A stretch of DNA of 64,000 bases from positions 86,561 to 150,560 of the forward strand of contig JBIKYT010000001.1 of the NCBI GenBank assembly GCA_044355095.1, given 5' to 3'. This DNA comes from Casp-actino8 sp044355095. GTDB taxonomy: Bacteria > Actinomycetota > Acidimicrobiia > Acidimicrobiales > Ilumatobacteraceae. Positions 8,512 to 16,983 of this stretch are shown in pieces. The position numbers and the translations under genes were made by a program. The stretch's first letter is position 1. Every line of letters starts with the position of its first letter. Under the pieces are notes generated by a model, which searched no databases, was not told the origin of the DNA, and saw nothing but the letters and a program-made list of their open reading frames with translations.

Positions 8512-9672
8512 TCAGGAACGGTTGGCTTTAAGTTCTTCGTAGTCAGCGATCGCGGTGAGTTGAGCTCCCAGAGTCGCATCAACCCAGCGGCTACCCGCAC
8601 CAATGATCTTGTCGTAACTGGCTTGTGGTCCTGCCAATTGGCCCGTGAAGTGCGGAATCACTTGTTCGGCGAATAGTTCATAACTACGCAAGGTCTGATG
8701 CCAGTCGGCCATGTCGGCGCCCATGAACAAGTAACAGCCGAATCCACCAGTCTTTTCTTGGAGTCGTTCGATTTGGGCGATTGCCATCTCGGGAGTACCA
8801 ATCACCATCCGACCTGATTCATTGGCCTGGTCGATGAAATCGTCGATGTCAGTAGGCGGGGGAGGGCCATTGGGGTCGCCTAACGGAATGATGTGACCGA
8901 GATAATCCCAAATCCATTGCAAGCCATAGCGACAATTCTCGCGGGCCTTCTCGACGGTTTCAGCAATATGCATCGGACCCATGAGACGGGCCTTTGAACG
9001 ATCAACCACATGACCGTGCCGTTGCGCTTCGTCTTCCCATACCTTGAGGTTGTAATCAAGCATCTGGAATGCCGCCGGTTCGGTCGCAGCAATAGAAATC
9101 AAACCGACGCCATATTTTCCGGCCAATTTAGAACCAGAAGGCGAAACCGACGAAGCAACCGCAATATCAAAATTGCTGTACGGCTTGATTTGTAATACTG
9201 CCTCGTTACAGGTGTACCAGTCGGTTTGTTCGGTGACGGTCTCACCGCGGAACAAACGCATCATCACATCGAGTGATTGCTCCATACGGGGACGCTGAGT
9301 CATTGGGTCAATACCCAACATGTGCGCATCAGAAGTCAACTGACCAGGACCAGCACCAAACATCATGCGACCACGAGTGAGGTGATCGAGCATGACAATG
9401 CGGTCAGCCAACATGAATGGATGGTGATAGGGAAGCGAGTTCACCCCTGTTCCCAACTTGATGTATTTGGTCCGCTCGGCAGCAGCAGCAATCATCACTT
9501 CAGGAGAAGCAATGAGTTCTGATCCGGCCGAGTGATGCTCGCCGATCCAGGCTTCGTGAAAACCAAGTTCATCAAGATGCTCAAGGAGTTTGAGATCTCG
9601 TTGAAGAGCGAGAGTGGGGTTGACACCCGTCTTGTGCATGGGTGGCATGAAGATTCCGAAGCGCAGACTCAT
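8512..9672 (-). CDS. LLM-class flavin-dependent oxidoreductase
   Basis: 386 residues, a bacterial luciferase-like monooxygenase. Signatures seen: FGIFMPPMHKTG at the start, LDELGFHEAWIGEHHSAG (the family's EHH motif near 37-47), SLPYHHPFMLADRIVMLDHLTRGRMMFGAGPGQL, and RPRMEQSLDVMMRLFRGE. These enzymes use reduced FMN or F420 to oxidise small organics; the substrate cannot be read from the sequence. It converges with the SCO6745-type gene 22 bp away and lies downstream of a PLP enzyme on the same strand. Confidence 0.92.
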   Translation of the reverse strand: MSLRFGIFMPPMHKTGVNPTLALQRDLKLLEHLDELGFHEAWIGEHHSAGSELIASPEVMIAAAAERTKYIKLGTGVNSLPYHHPFMLADRIVMLDHLTRGRMMFGAGPGQLTSDAHMLGIDPMTQRPRMEQSLDVMMRLFRGETVTEQTDWYTCNEAVLQIKPYSNFDIAVASSVSPSGSKLAGKYGVGLISIAATEPAAFQMLDYNLKVWEDEAQRHGHVVDRSKARLMGPMHIAETVEKARENCRYGLQWIWDYLGHIIPLGDPNGPPPPTDIDDFIDQANESGRMVIGTPEMAIAQIERLQEKTGGFGCYLFMGADMADWHQTLRSYELFAEQVIPHFTGQLAGPQASYDKIIGAGSRWVDATLGAQLTAIADYEELKANRS

Positions 9673-9696
9673 GCCAAATTACTAACACAACCGCCG

Positions 9697-10920
9697 TCAC
9701 TCAATCGTGCCGTACGCACCCACCGAGCCAGTTGAACCGGCATCTCGAACTTTGGTGACGGCATGGCTGAGATCAACGATGAATTCTTCAATCACTTGAT
9801 GGTGCACTGCGTTGACTGTGCAATGTAAAGAGTCGGGAGGGGCTTGTCTGTCGACATACCAACCAGTTTTTGCTAGTTCATCAGCCACTGCGAACACATC
9901 AAAGTTTTGTGCCCCAAAAGACAACAACGTGCTGTCGGGGTAGGCCCGCAAATGAAGTCCGTCAATTTTTTCGATTGCATCGGCCAACTGTCCAGTTGTC
10001 GCCCGCGCCGACTCGGTCAGTCGTAAATACCCCTCGTCGCCCAAGTAGTTCATCACTGCCCAGGCCGAGGCCATCGGACCACCACTTTTTGTTCCGAGCA
10101 CTCCCGATGATCCGTAGAAACCGCCTAACCAATTGTCGGTGACGAAAGTTTGGTACGAGCGCAATTGACGATTGCGATGCATGATGACCGAGGCACCTTT
10201 GGATGTGTAACCGTACTTATGCAAGTCGACCGAGATACTGGTGACACCGTCCACGCGAAAATCCCATAGAGGAATACTCTCACCGAGTCGTTCGAGAAAG
10301 GTGAGGGTCACTCCACCCATACATGCATCAACATGACAATTGATATTCCTCTCGCGAGCGATCGCCGCGAGGTCAACAATGGGATCAACGACACCTTGTG
10401 GGTACTGCGGTGCGGAACCAACAATCAACACTGTATTGGCATCAATGGCTTGTCGCGTTGCTTCAACATCGGCACGCCAGTCAGCGCGCACCGGAACTCG
10501 TCGACTTTCAAGACCGAAGTAGTAACAAGCCTTTTCAAACGCTGCGTGAGCAGAAGTTGGCAGCACAACATTTGGCTCAGTGATTCCAAATTCGCGACGA
10601 CCCCGTTCGCGAGCAGCTTTGACTGCGAGCAAGATACTTTCGGTCCCACCACTCGTCATAAAGCCAGCAGACGTTTCATCGCCATGCACCCAACGATTAA
10701 CGGTCGCGACGACATCGGCTTGGAACTTTTTCAAACTCGGGAACGCATCAGCATTTAGGCCGTTGGTTGATCCGTACATCGCATACGCCTGATCGGCGAC
10801 TGCTTGAACTTCGGGCCCGGCGTAATAAGCCAACGAAAAAGCTCGACCCTCTTTCCAACGCAGATCGGCGTTTCCGATTGATGCAACTTGGGCCATCACT
10901 TCTTGAGCGCGCGAATCCAT
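9697..10920 (-). CDS. PLP-dependent decarboxylase/lyase, sphingosine-phosphate lyase-like
   Basis: 407 residues from ATG 10920; a TTG at 10938 would add six residues. It is a group II decarboxylase-fold PLP enzyme. SVDLHKYGYTSKGASVIMHR contains the PLP lysine in the HK motif. Also seen are GFMTSGGTESILLAVKAAR (cofactor phosphate region), VLIVGSAPQYPQGVVDPI and INCHVDACMGG. It resembles sphingosine-1-phosphate lyase or glutamate/tyrosine decarboxylase relatives. The SPL-like reading is favoured by the HKYGY motif and the overall order, but the substrate is undetermined. Divergent from a hotdog-fold gene, 41 bp between starts. Confidence 0.87.
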   Translation of the reverse strand: MDSRAQEVMAQVASIGNADLRWKEGRAFSLAYYAGPEVQAVADQAYAMYGSTNGLNADAFPSLKKFQADVVATVNRWVHGDETSAGFMTSGGTESILLAVKAARERGRREFGITEPNVVLPTSAHAAFEKACYYFGLESRRVPVRADWRADVEATRQAIDANTVLIVGSAPQYPQGVVDPIVDLAAIARERNINCHVDACMGGVTLTFLERLGESIPLWDFRVDGVTSISVDLHKYGYTSKGASVIMHRNRQLRSYQTFVTDNWLGGFYGSSGVLGTKSGGPMASAWAVMNYLGDEGYLRLTESARATTGQLADAIEKIDGLHLRAYPDSTLLSFGAQNFDVFAVADELAKTGWYVDRQAPPDSLHCTVNAVHHQVIEEFIVDLSHAVTKVRDAGSTGSVGAYGTIE

Positions 10921-10961
10921 AACTCGTACTGTAGGCAACTGCCATGACTACGGTATGAACC

Positions 10962-11408
10962 ATGTCGAACAAAGAGCTTGAATCACGAGCACCTCTCGTA
11001 TCCGTTGATGAAATGAATGCCTTCATCGGGGGAGCTTTCGGCGGAAATCAGAACGCCTGCGAAGAGATGGCTTTTGGAATGTCGGTCGCAGTGATGTACC
11101 CGAGCGCTGCGTCATTGCGCCCTGGGAAAATCATTAGCGGACCAACCGTCTTCAGCATTTGTGATGCTGCGTTGTTTTACGCTTCGTTGTCGGCAATTGG
11201 CATGGAGCCGATGACCTTGACAAGTGAGATGTCAATTCGCTTTCTACGACCAGCAAGGGGAGAGGTGATTCGGGCGCGAGCGCGCATTGACAGCCTTGGC
11301 TCACGCTCAATCGTCGGGACCGTCATTGCCTATACCGATGACGAGTCAAAGCCCGTAGCGGTCGCTCAGGGCACCTATATGCGCCCCAAGAATTCAGCCA
11401 CCGCCTAA
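10962..11408 (+). CDS. Hotdog-fold thioesterase (PaaI-like)
   Basis: 148 residues. The core RPGKIISGPTVFSICDAALFYASLSAIG resembles the PaaI/YbgC-type hotdog helix with its preceding glycine turn. It is followed by strands MTLTSEMSIRFLRPARGEVIRARARI and SRSIVGTVIAYTDDESKPVAVAQGTYM. Such proteins hydrolyse acyl- or aryl-CoA thioesters. The classic HGG motif is replaced by ISGP, so activity on CoA esters is inferred from fold only. FKBP follows 33 bp later on the same strand. Confidence 0.82.
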   Translation: MSNKELESRAPLVSVDEMNAFIGGAFGGNQNACEEMAFGMSVAVMYPSAASLRPGKIISGPTVFSICDAALFYASLSAIGMEPMTLTSEMSIRFLRPARGEVIRARARIDSLGSRSIVGTVIAYTDDESKPVAVAQGTYMRPKNSATA

Positions 11409-11441
11409 GAAGCTCAACAGGCCGTCATCTAGGATCGGGAA

Positions 11442-11822
11442 ATGTCTACACACGCCGGCAAGCCCGTCATCACAGTTCCCGCAGGGGATCCACCCGCCAG
11501 TTTGATCATCGACGACATCGTGACTGGCGACGGCAAAGAGGCAACTGCTGGTTGTCGGCCCGTCATGCATTACGTCGGCGTGGCCTGGAGCACCGGTCGC
11601 GAATTTGATGCGTCCTGGGATCGTATGGAGACCTTCAGTTTCCGACTCGGCGCCGGTGAAGTCATTGGCGGATGGGACCAAGGTGTCGCCGGTATGAAGG
11701 TTGGCGGTCGCCGTCAACTCACGATTCCGCCCGAACTTGGTTATGGCAGCCGAGGCGCAGGCGGCGTTATCAAAGGCAACGAAACGTTGATCTTTGTCGT
11801 TGACCTCATCGACGTGCGCTGA
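11442..11822 (+). CDS. FKBP-type peptidyl-prolyl cis-trans isomerase
   Basis: 126 residues, one FKBP domain. Signatures: VMHYVGVAWSTGREFDASWD, FSFRLGAGEVIGGWDQGVAGMKVGG, RRQLTIPPELGYGSRGAGGVIKGNETLIFVVDLIDV. Aromatic and hydrophobic pocket residues of the family (Y, F, D, V-I-W, Y, F) are retained. No signal peptide or lipobox is present, so it is probably cytoplasmic and acts on proline-limited folding. A strong inverted repeat 44 bp after the stop serves as a terminator. Confidence 0.96.
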   Translation: MSTHAGKPVITVPAGDPPASLIIDDIVTGDGKEATAGCRPVMHYVGVAWSTGREFDASWDRMETFSFRLGAGEVIGGWDQGVAGMKVGGRRQLTIPPELGYGSRGAGGVIKGNETLIFVVDLIDVR

Positions 11823-11865
11823 AACCGTACGAGCCTCAGAACTGCAATAGGAGCAGGCTTTTTGC

Positions 11866-11897
11866 GATCTGGAACGAATTGACATTCGTTCCAGATC
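11866..11897. terminator. Bidirectional terminator hairpin
   Basis: Perfect 14-bp inverted repeat, GATCTGGAACGAAT and its complement, around a TGAC loop. It lies between the convergent FKBP gene and the zinc-finger gene. T-rich sequence precedes it and A-rich sequence follows (CTTTTTGC before, CAAAG after), which favours termination of the minus-strand gene; it probably serves both. Confidence 0.8.
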
Positions 11898-11975
11898 AAA
11901 GTGTCATAACGGAGATTATAGGCGGAATATCTCAGCGAAATGCAATGGTCGTCATCTAGAACTCGTCAGCCAGAA

Positions 11976-12359
11976 CTATTCAGGCTGGCTTGATGGCGTC
12001 AACGTTCGATCTCGTAATGGCCGAGCCGCATCCAAGATCCATTCCATGGCTTCTTTCAAACTCGTGACTGTTGGCTTGCCAGCCTTCAACTCACGTTCGG
12101 TGTCATCAACTGCGCACGCCAAGACATACAAATCGTCGTACAGCGAATCGATCTCTTGCCGGGCAACCACCAACTCGTCTTCACTGAGTTTGAGTTCTCG
12201 GGCTCGTTGGCGACCGACCCAATCCCATTGACGACAAGCCTGACTGCAGAAAACCCTTTTTCGACCGGCCCCTTTTTGCTCGGGCAAAACTCGGCGACAC
12301 CAACGGCATCGCGGACCACTTTCGGCCCGCACCCGTACCCCTGTGTTTGATTTCGTCAT
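11976..12359 (-). CDS. Small FCS-type zinc-finger protein
   Basis: 127 residues from ATG 12359; an ATG at 12377 would add six residues. Near the N-terminus CRWCRRVLPEQ and RVFCSQACRQWDWVGRQRARE form a CxxC...CxxxC zinc site like that of FCS-type or CGNR-adjacent fingers. The rest is a helical, charged segment (LSEDELVVARQEIDSLYDDLYVLACAVDDTERELKAG). I recognise the general actinobacterial family of zinc-finger plus coiled helix proteins but no function. The preferred start codon sits at the centre of an 18-bp palindrome. The gene converges on FKBP. Confidence 0.72.
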   Translation of the reverse strand: MTKSNTGVRVRAESGPRCRWCRRVLPEQKGAGRKRVFCSQACRQWDWVGRQRARELKLSEDELVVARQEIDSLYDDLYVLACAVDDTERELKAGKPTVTSLKEAMEWILDAARPLRDRTLTPSSQPE

Positions 12360-12367
12360 GACGAAAT
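12350..12367. promoter_or_regulatory. Palindrome TTTCGTCATGACGAAA centred on a start codon
   Basis: Perfect 18-bp palindrome (half-site ATTTCGTCA) at the start of the zinc-finger gene, whose ATG lies at the centre. The same 16-bp core occurs at 15127-15142, and a shorter copy (CGTCATGACGAAAT) overlaps the prmA start at 16978. It could be an operator; this is inference from recurrence. Confidence 0.5.
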
Positions 12368-12436
12368 ACTCGCACATGAAGTCGGCAAATTTTGGGAATG
12401 AGTCACAAACTTTGGTGGAGGCGACAGACTCGTACC

Positions 12437-13522
12437 ATGAATTCGCCTGAGAGTTTGCCTACTAGTTCGAGCTTGACTCCTCCCGCCCCCGATCGTCGCT
12501 TCGCTAGCGATAACAACGCCGCAGTCCATCCATTGGTTCTTGAGGCCATCGATCGCGCCAACCGCGGACATGCGGTTGCGTACGGCGACGATCCTTGGAC
12601 CGCACAAGCCGAAGCCGATTTCAACGAGCTATTCGATCAACAGGTGTCAACGTTGATGGTGTGGAACGGAACAGGGGCCAATGTGCTTGCACTCGCAACA
12701 CTGCTCTCCCCCGCGGGGGCAGTTGTCTGTAGCGACGCCGCACATATCAACGTCGATGAGACCGGCGCTCCAGAACGAATTCTTGGTTCAAAGCTCATTG
12801 ACCTCCCCTCAATCAACGGCAAGATCACACCCGACCAAGTTTTGAGTCTGCAACATTTCCTTGGTGTTGTTCATCATGTTCAGCCGAGTGTTCTGTCAAT
12901 CACTCAAAGCACTGAATGGGGAACGTTTTATACGCCCAATGAAATTGGGGCTTTGTGCGATGCCGCCCATTCAATGGGGATGAAGGTGCACCTTGACGGT
13001 GCGCGTATTGCGAATGCGACGGCTGCTCTTGGAGGCACACAACAAGCGTTGAAGTCGTTCACGGTTGATGCGGGTGTGGACGTCATTTCTTTTGGTGGAG
13101 CCAAGAACGGAATGATGTATGGCGAAGCAGTCGTGTACCTCGACCCCGAGATGGCTCGCAGTGCACCATATGTCCGCAAGCAAGTCACTCAACTCCCGTC
13201 CAAGGTCCGCTTTATCTCGGCCCAGTTTTCGGCCCTCCTGACTGACGATCTCTGGATCACGAATGCGCGTCATGCCAATTCAATGGCGGCCCTTCTGCAC
13301 CAGCAGACCGTTGGACTGCCCGGCGTTCAACTGTCTTCAACGCCCGAGGTCAACAGCATTTTCCCCATTCTGCCGGCCAGTCAAATTGAGCCGTTACGGG
13401 ACTGGTCCTTTTTCTACGACTGGGATTCCCACCACCATCAGGTGCGCTGGATGGCGTCCTGGGATACCCAAGTGACCGACATCGATCAGTTCGTCGCCGG
13501 GGTCCGCCATTTTGTAAGTTAG
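12437..13522 (+). CDS. Low-specificity L-threonine aldolase family / beta-eliminating lyase
   Basis: 361 residues from ATG 12437, with GGTGGAGG upstream. A longer TTG-started frame from 12392 is less plausible. It is a fold-type I PLP enzyme that cleaves threonine or allo-threonine to glycine and acetaldehyde. Signatures: FASDNNAAVHPLVLEAI, AYGDDPWTAQAE, GTGANVLALATLLSPAGAVVCSDAAHINVDE, KVHLDGARIANATAALG, and VDVISFGGAKNGMMYGEAVV with the PLP lysine. It can supply glycine, which links loosely to the glycine cleavage genes nearby. Divergent from the zinc-finger gene. Confidence 0.92.
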   Translation: MNSPESLPTSSSLTPPAPDRRFASDNNAAVHPLVLEAIDRANRGHAVAYGDDPWTAQAEADFNELFDQQVSTLMVWNGTGANVLALATLLSPAGAVVCSDAAHINVDETGAPERILGSKLIDLPSINGKITPDQVLSLQHFLGVVHHVQPSVLSITQSTEWGTFYTPNEIGALCDAAHSMGMKVHLDGARIANATAALGGTQQALKSFTVDAGVDVISFGGAKNGMMYGEAVVYLDPEMARSAPYVRKQVTQLPSKVRFISAQFSALLTDDLWITNARHANSMAALLHQQTVGLPGVQLSSTPEVNSIFPILPASQIEPLRDWSFFYDWDSHHHQVRWMASWDTQVTDIDQFVAGVRHFVS

Positions 13523-13636
13523 GTCTTTTTTCTTTGACAAGAATTTTTTTGACTCGATGGTTAATTCCATCTAGAGTCGTCTCGTTGTCGGCAGTGAGAC
13601 CTGCTTGCGACATGGGGAATACATCAAGGCAAGCAG

Positions 13637-13671
13637 CAAGTAGGCATGTAGCAAGTAGGTATGTAGCAAGT
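13637..13671. repeat. Short 15-bp tandem repeat upstream of whiB
   Basis: Two copies of CAAGTAGGYATGTAG plus a partial third (CAAGT), ending 20 bp before the whiB start. The copies differ at one base. Confidence 0.8.
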
Positions 13672-13691
13672 TTTCACCACCAGGGGGTCGT

Positions 13692-13994
13692 GTGGCAGCT
13701 GTAGAAATCATCATCACCCGTCAACAGACGGACGACGTTTGGATGGACGCTGGAGCATGCCGCGGCATGACTCACCTCTTCTTTCCCACGACCGCGGAAC
13801 GACCGCAAGCCCGTGAACGTCGCGAAGCTCTCGCCCGCAGCGTGTGCTCGGGTTGCACCGTTCAAGATGTTTGTCGTGATTTTGCTCGCGACAATCACGA
13901 GTACGGCCTGTGGGGTGGCGAAAGCGAAGACGAACGCCACGAAGCCGGCTTCCGTTTGATTGCCCCCATCGGCATTCGAGCCAACGCCAGCTGA
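13692..13994 (+). CDS. WhiB-family transcriptional regulator
   Basis: 100 residues from GTG 13692. Four cysteines ligate a [4Fe-4S] cluster: C23 (GACRGM), then C52, C55 and C61 in VCSGCTVQDVCRDFA. The turn YGLWGGES that contacts the sigma factor is present, followed by a basic tail. WhiB proteins are confined to Actinobacteria and phages, and tune transcription through the primary sigma factor in response to redox or developmental cues. It stands alone, with a short tandem repeat tract in its leader, so it probably has its own promoter. Which WhiB paralogue it is cannot be decided here. Confidence 0.97.
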   Translation: MAAVEIIITRQQTDDVWMDAGACRGMTHLFFPTTAERPQARERREALARSVCSGCTVQDVCRDFARDNHEYGLWGGESEDERHEAGFRLIAPIGIRANAS

Positions 13995-14048
13995 CGATTT
14001 TCTTTCAACTGCCGTTCAACTGTCTCGCCCGAGTGAGACAATGAGTCA

Positions 14049-15137
14049 ATGAGTCAGTCCGAATATCGTCAGGCCCTTGCTGCCGCTTGGTCAGATTTCG
14101 GAGACCCTCGAGTCATCGTCGACGTTGAAGACACCAGTCCACGAGTCTCAACGAATACCGTCTTTCGCGTCCACCTTGATGACGCTTCTCATGTTTATGC
14201 CAAGGTGTCGAATTACGGGTCGTATTTTCTTTTTGCCGAAGATCACGATCGTTTGTTTCGTTGCACGCAGTTACTTCAGGGAACTCGCTTTGAAAATTTC
14301 TTGGCGCCGGTCTTAGCAAAGTCGACTCAGCCCAGCCCAGAACCATTCGCTGCAGAGAGACCCTTCACTTGGTACGACGGCAACTTGTGGGTTGCTTTTT
14401 ATGGCGAGGCAGCAAAACGCGATATGTTGCCCCCTCAATTGAGTAGTGAGCAATCGCGTTGTCTAGCTCACGAGATCGCTTATTTTCATCGAGCGTGTGA
14501 TGAGATTGCAACCGAGATTCCAGCTACATCGAACAGCATTAAGGCCGATGCAATTCATCTCTTGGATCTTCTCTCAAGTCCGTTCGCTCCAAGGAATTTC
14601 TCCCTTCCTCCCGAACACATCGGTGTACTCCATAAGCACACGCATGACTTTCTATTAGAGCTTGAGAATATTCGTTACGACTCTTGGAAACGTATTCCCA
14701 TTTTGGTTGATTGGAATCTCGGTAATTTCTCGATTGACAATCACGGCTCGTCAACTCAACCGTTCACCTTGTTCTCACGTTGGGACTACGACTGGTTCCG
14801 TGTTGAGTCACGACTGCTTGACTTTTACTTTTTATCCCGAGTCTCATCGGCGACTGGCGATCGAACTCAGTGGTCGTACTCCCCTCACACTTTGGTTGAA
14901 CCGCAGTTTGTGGAATTCATTCGGGCCTATCACCAGATTTTTCCGTTAACTGAATCCGATATTCGATTTCTTCCCGAGGCATATCGCTTTTTTATTTTGA
15001 ACTATGTCGTACGCGAAGGCGCGCGATTCTTTCGCCCAGATTTGTGCACCAAATTTCGAAGTGACGCGGCGCGTTCATACTTGCCCGCGATCGACCGCCT
15101 CGATCTCACCCCACTCCTACGGGCTATTTCGTCATGA
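14049..15137 (+). CDS. Aminoglycoside phosphotransferase-like protein, degenerate
   Basis: 362 residues. The fold resembles small-molecule kinases of the APH/choline kinase group. An N-terminal TNTVFRVHLDDASHVYAKVS looks like the nucleotide-binding strands with a lysine at 52. ILVDWNLGNFSID at about 218-230 aligns with the Brenner motif HGDLHPGN, keeping Asp221 and Asn226 but replacing the His. SRWDYDWFRVESRLLDFYFL at 243-262 resembles the following metal-binding Asp motif. It may be an active kinase for an unknown metabolite or an inactive relative. The stop codon lies inside a 28-bp palindrome; the ribokinase-like gene follows at 15214. Confidence 0.75.
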   Translation: MSQSEYRQALAAAWSDFGDPRVIVDVEDTSPRVSTNTVFRVHLDDASHVYAKVSNYGSYFLFAEDHDRLFRCTQLLQGTRFENFLAPVLAKSTQPSPEPFAAERPFTWYDGNLWVAFYGEAAKRDMLPPQLSSEQSRCLAHEIAYFHRACDEIATEIPATSNSIKADAIHLLDLLSSPFAPRNFSLPPEHIGVLHKHTHDFLLELENIRYDSWKRIPILVDWNLGNFSIDNHGSSTQPFTLFSRWDYDWFRVESRLLDFYFLSRVSSATGDRTQWSYSPHTLVEPQFVEFIRAYHQIFPLTESDIRFLPEAYRFFILNYVVREGARFFRPDLCTKFRSDAARSYLPAIDRLDLTPLLRAISS

Positions 15138-15148
15138 CGAAATAGCCC
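15121..15148. terminator. 28-bp perfect palindrome over a stop codon
   Basis: Each arm is GGGCTATTTCGTCA with its reverse complement, no loop bases, covering the TGA stop of the kinase-like gene. As RNA it could fold as a hairpin with a few unpaired apex bases, but no T-tract follows. It shares the TTTCGTCATGACGAAA core with the palindrome at 12350, so a protein-binding role is an alternative. Confidence 0.5.
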
Positions 15149-15213
15149 CATGCAACAACTCTCCGGCAAGCTAGTGCAGTGTTTGTCTCTGTACGGCATG
15201 GTTCACTAGTGAC

Positions 15214-16101
15214 ATGGCAAATGGCTCGCACGCATACGAAGTTGTGGTTCTCGGCAGCAGCAACCTTGACCTCGTCGCCTCGGTCGAACGGCTCCCCGCC
15301 CCTGGTGAAACAGTTCTCGGAACAAATTACGCCGAACATGCCGGTGGAAAAGGTCTGAACCAAGCAGTCGCCAGTCGACGAGCGGGCGCCGACACCGCTT
15401 TTATTACTTGTCTCGGAACCGACGCCGCTGGTGAAACCTTGCATCGACTCATGACCTCTGAGGGAATCGCCGCTTATGTCACCGATCACCAAGGTCCGAC
15501 GGGGCGTGCTCTGATTTCAGTTGACGAACAAGGCGAGAACTCCATCGTCGTCGTTCCAGGTGCCAACGCCGCTCTATCCATCAGCGTCGTCGATGCTCAC
15601 CGCGATGTGATTAGTCGGGCCGGAGTTTTGTTATGCCAACTTGAAGTTCCCGTTGACGCAGTTGAGGCTGCTCTCGCCATTGCCAAAGTTGGTGGGGCCC
15701 GAACAATTCTGAACCCCGCACCAGCAGCCCAACTCAATCGTTCAGTTCTGCAGTTATGTGATGTCATCATGCCCAACCAACATGAAGTGGCATTACTCGG
15801 CGGAGCAACATCACTTCTTGAATCGGGTGTCTCCATAGTTGTCATTACGCTCGGCGCTCGCGGAATCAAAATAGTGACCAAAGATGGCGAACTTCAGATA
15901 CCGCCATTTGCAGTACGAGCAATCGACACGACTGGTGCCGGTGATGCAGCGTGTGGTGCCTTGGCTACTGCTCTTGCCCATGGTGCAGATATCACAACTG
16001 CGGCCCGTCGAGCCTCTGCAGCCGGCGCTCTTGCAGCAACGAAAAAGGGTGCAGTGCCTTCGTTGCCGACTCAACAAGACATCGACACTCTCGTCAATTA
16101 A
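15214..16101 (+). CDS. rbsK: Ribokinase-like PfkB carbohydrate kinase
   Basis: 295 residues. PfkB signatures: VVLGSSNLDLVASVERLPAPGETVLG, then YAEHAGGKGLNQAVASRRAGADTAFI (substrate-side glycine motif), MPNQHEVALLGG, and AIDTTGAGDAACGALATALAHG with the catalytic Asp and anion hole. It uses ATP to phosphorylate a sugar, most likely ribose, at O5. Related PfkB kinases act on nucleosides or deoxyribose, and no ribose transporter is adjacent to confirm the substrate. Converges with prmA 33 bp downstream. Confidence 0.9.
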   Translation: MANGSHAYEVVVLGSSNLDLVASVERLPAPGETVLGTNYAEHAGGKGLNQAVASRRAGADTAFITCLGTDAAGETLHRLMTSEGIAAYVTDHQGPTGRALISVDEQGENSIVVVPGANAALSISVVDAHRDVISRAGVLLCQLEVPVDAVEAALAIAKVGGARTILNPAPAAQLNRSVLQLCDVIMPNQHEVALLGGATSLLESGVSIVVITLGARGIKIVTKDGELQIPPFAVRAIDTTGAGDAACGALATALAHGADITTAARRASAAGALAATKKGAVPSLPTQQDIDTLVN

Positions 16102-16134
16102 TACAGCAACGGCATCAATACAGAAACTACAGAG

Positions 16135-16983
16135 TCAAATTCTGCGAAATGCCACAGCAGCCCATCCGCCATGTTCAATTCGATCAAACTCGTGAAGTGG
16201 TTCTAGTGCCTTGGCAACATGCTCGTAATGTTCAGCAAGCACGCCACTAATGATCAACACTCCATCGAGTCTGGTCAGCCTCTTGAGTTCACCACTCAAC
16301 TCAATAAGTGCCGGCGCCAGAATATTGGCGACCACAATGTTGGCTGGAAAGCCAATGACTGCAACGGGTTCAGTCGTAACTGACCATCGATCACTCACTT
16401 GATTGAGTCGGGCATTCTCCTGAGAAACCGGAACACAGGACGGATTGATATCCATACCAATCGCTCGAGATGCTCCCATTCGCAGTGCACCAATACCGAG
16501 TACGCCACTTCCGCAGCCAACGTCAATCAGCACATCATCAGACTTCAAGTATTTCTCAATCATTAACAGACTGCTCATTGTCGTTGGATGATCACCCATG
16601 CCAAATGTGCTGGCAGGTTCAATTGAAATCACCATTGCCTGATTGGGGTCGGGCAAAGATGCGACCGCTTCGGCAACTTCCTGTTCAGCGCACCATACGG
16701 GGGCAATGACGATTCGTCGACCGATAACTGTTGGCTGCGCAAATTCACGCCAAGTATTCGCCACTGTTTCATTGACAGTTGTCGTTGACCAATCCAAAAC
16801 AACGGGCAAAGAATTCATTGCTTGATTAACGACTTCAACGTCGTCACCGAGTGAAGTTTGCAAACGCACTACCCGGTTGGGATCCCAGTGCTCTTCAATC
16901 GCCACCACACCAAGTGACCACAAAAGGTCACTGACGAATTCAACCTCAGTTGGCGTTGTGCGAATTACTACCGAAAGCGTCAT
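16135..16983 (-). CDS. prmA: Ribosomal protein L11 methyltransferase
   Basis: 282 residues from ATG 16983; a GTG at 17001 would add six residues. SAM-dependent enzyme that trimethylates ribosomal protein L11. The SAM-binding motif DVLIDVGCGSGVLGIGALRMGA, the acidic post-I motif IGMDINPSCV, and the catalytic loop FPANIVVANILAPALIEL (NxxAxxL pattern) are visible. SIEPASTFGMGDHPTT precedes them, in the usual PrmA position. Its start is embedded in a partial copy of the CGTCATGACG palindrome. It begins 18 bp after the carbonic anhydrase-like gene and is probably cotranscribed with it. Confidence 0.92.
   Translation of the reverse strand: MTLSVVIRTTPTEVEFVSDLLWSLGVVAIEEHWDPNRVVRLQTSLGDDVEVVNQAMNSLPVVLDWSTTTVNETVANTWREFAQPTVIGRRIVIAPVWCAEQEVAEAVASLPDPNQAMVISIEPASTFGMGDHPTTMSSLLMIEKYLKSDDVLIDVGCGSGVLGIGALRMGASRAIGMDINPSCVPVSQENARLNQVSDRWSVTTEPVAVIGFPANIVVANILAPALIELSGELKRLTRLDGVLIISGVLAEHYEHVAKALEPLHEFDRIEHGGWAAVAFRRI

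Noticed and set aside
15124..15492. Minus-strand frame ending in FVMTK near 15.1-15.5 kb
   Set aside because: It is the antisense of the ribokinase-like gene; its resemblance to other FVMT sequences comes from the palindrome, not from homology.
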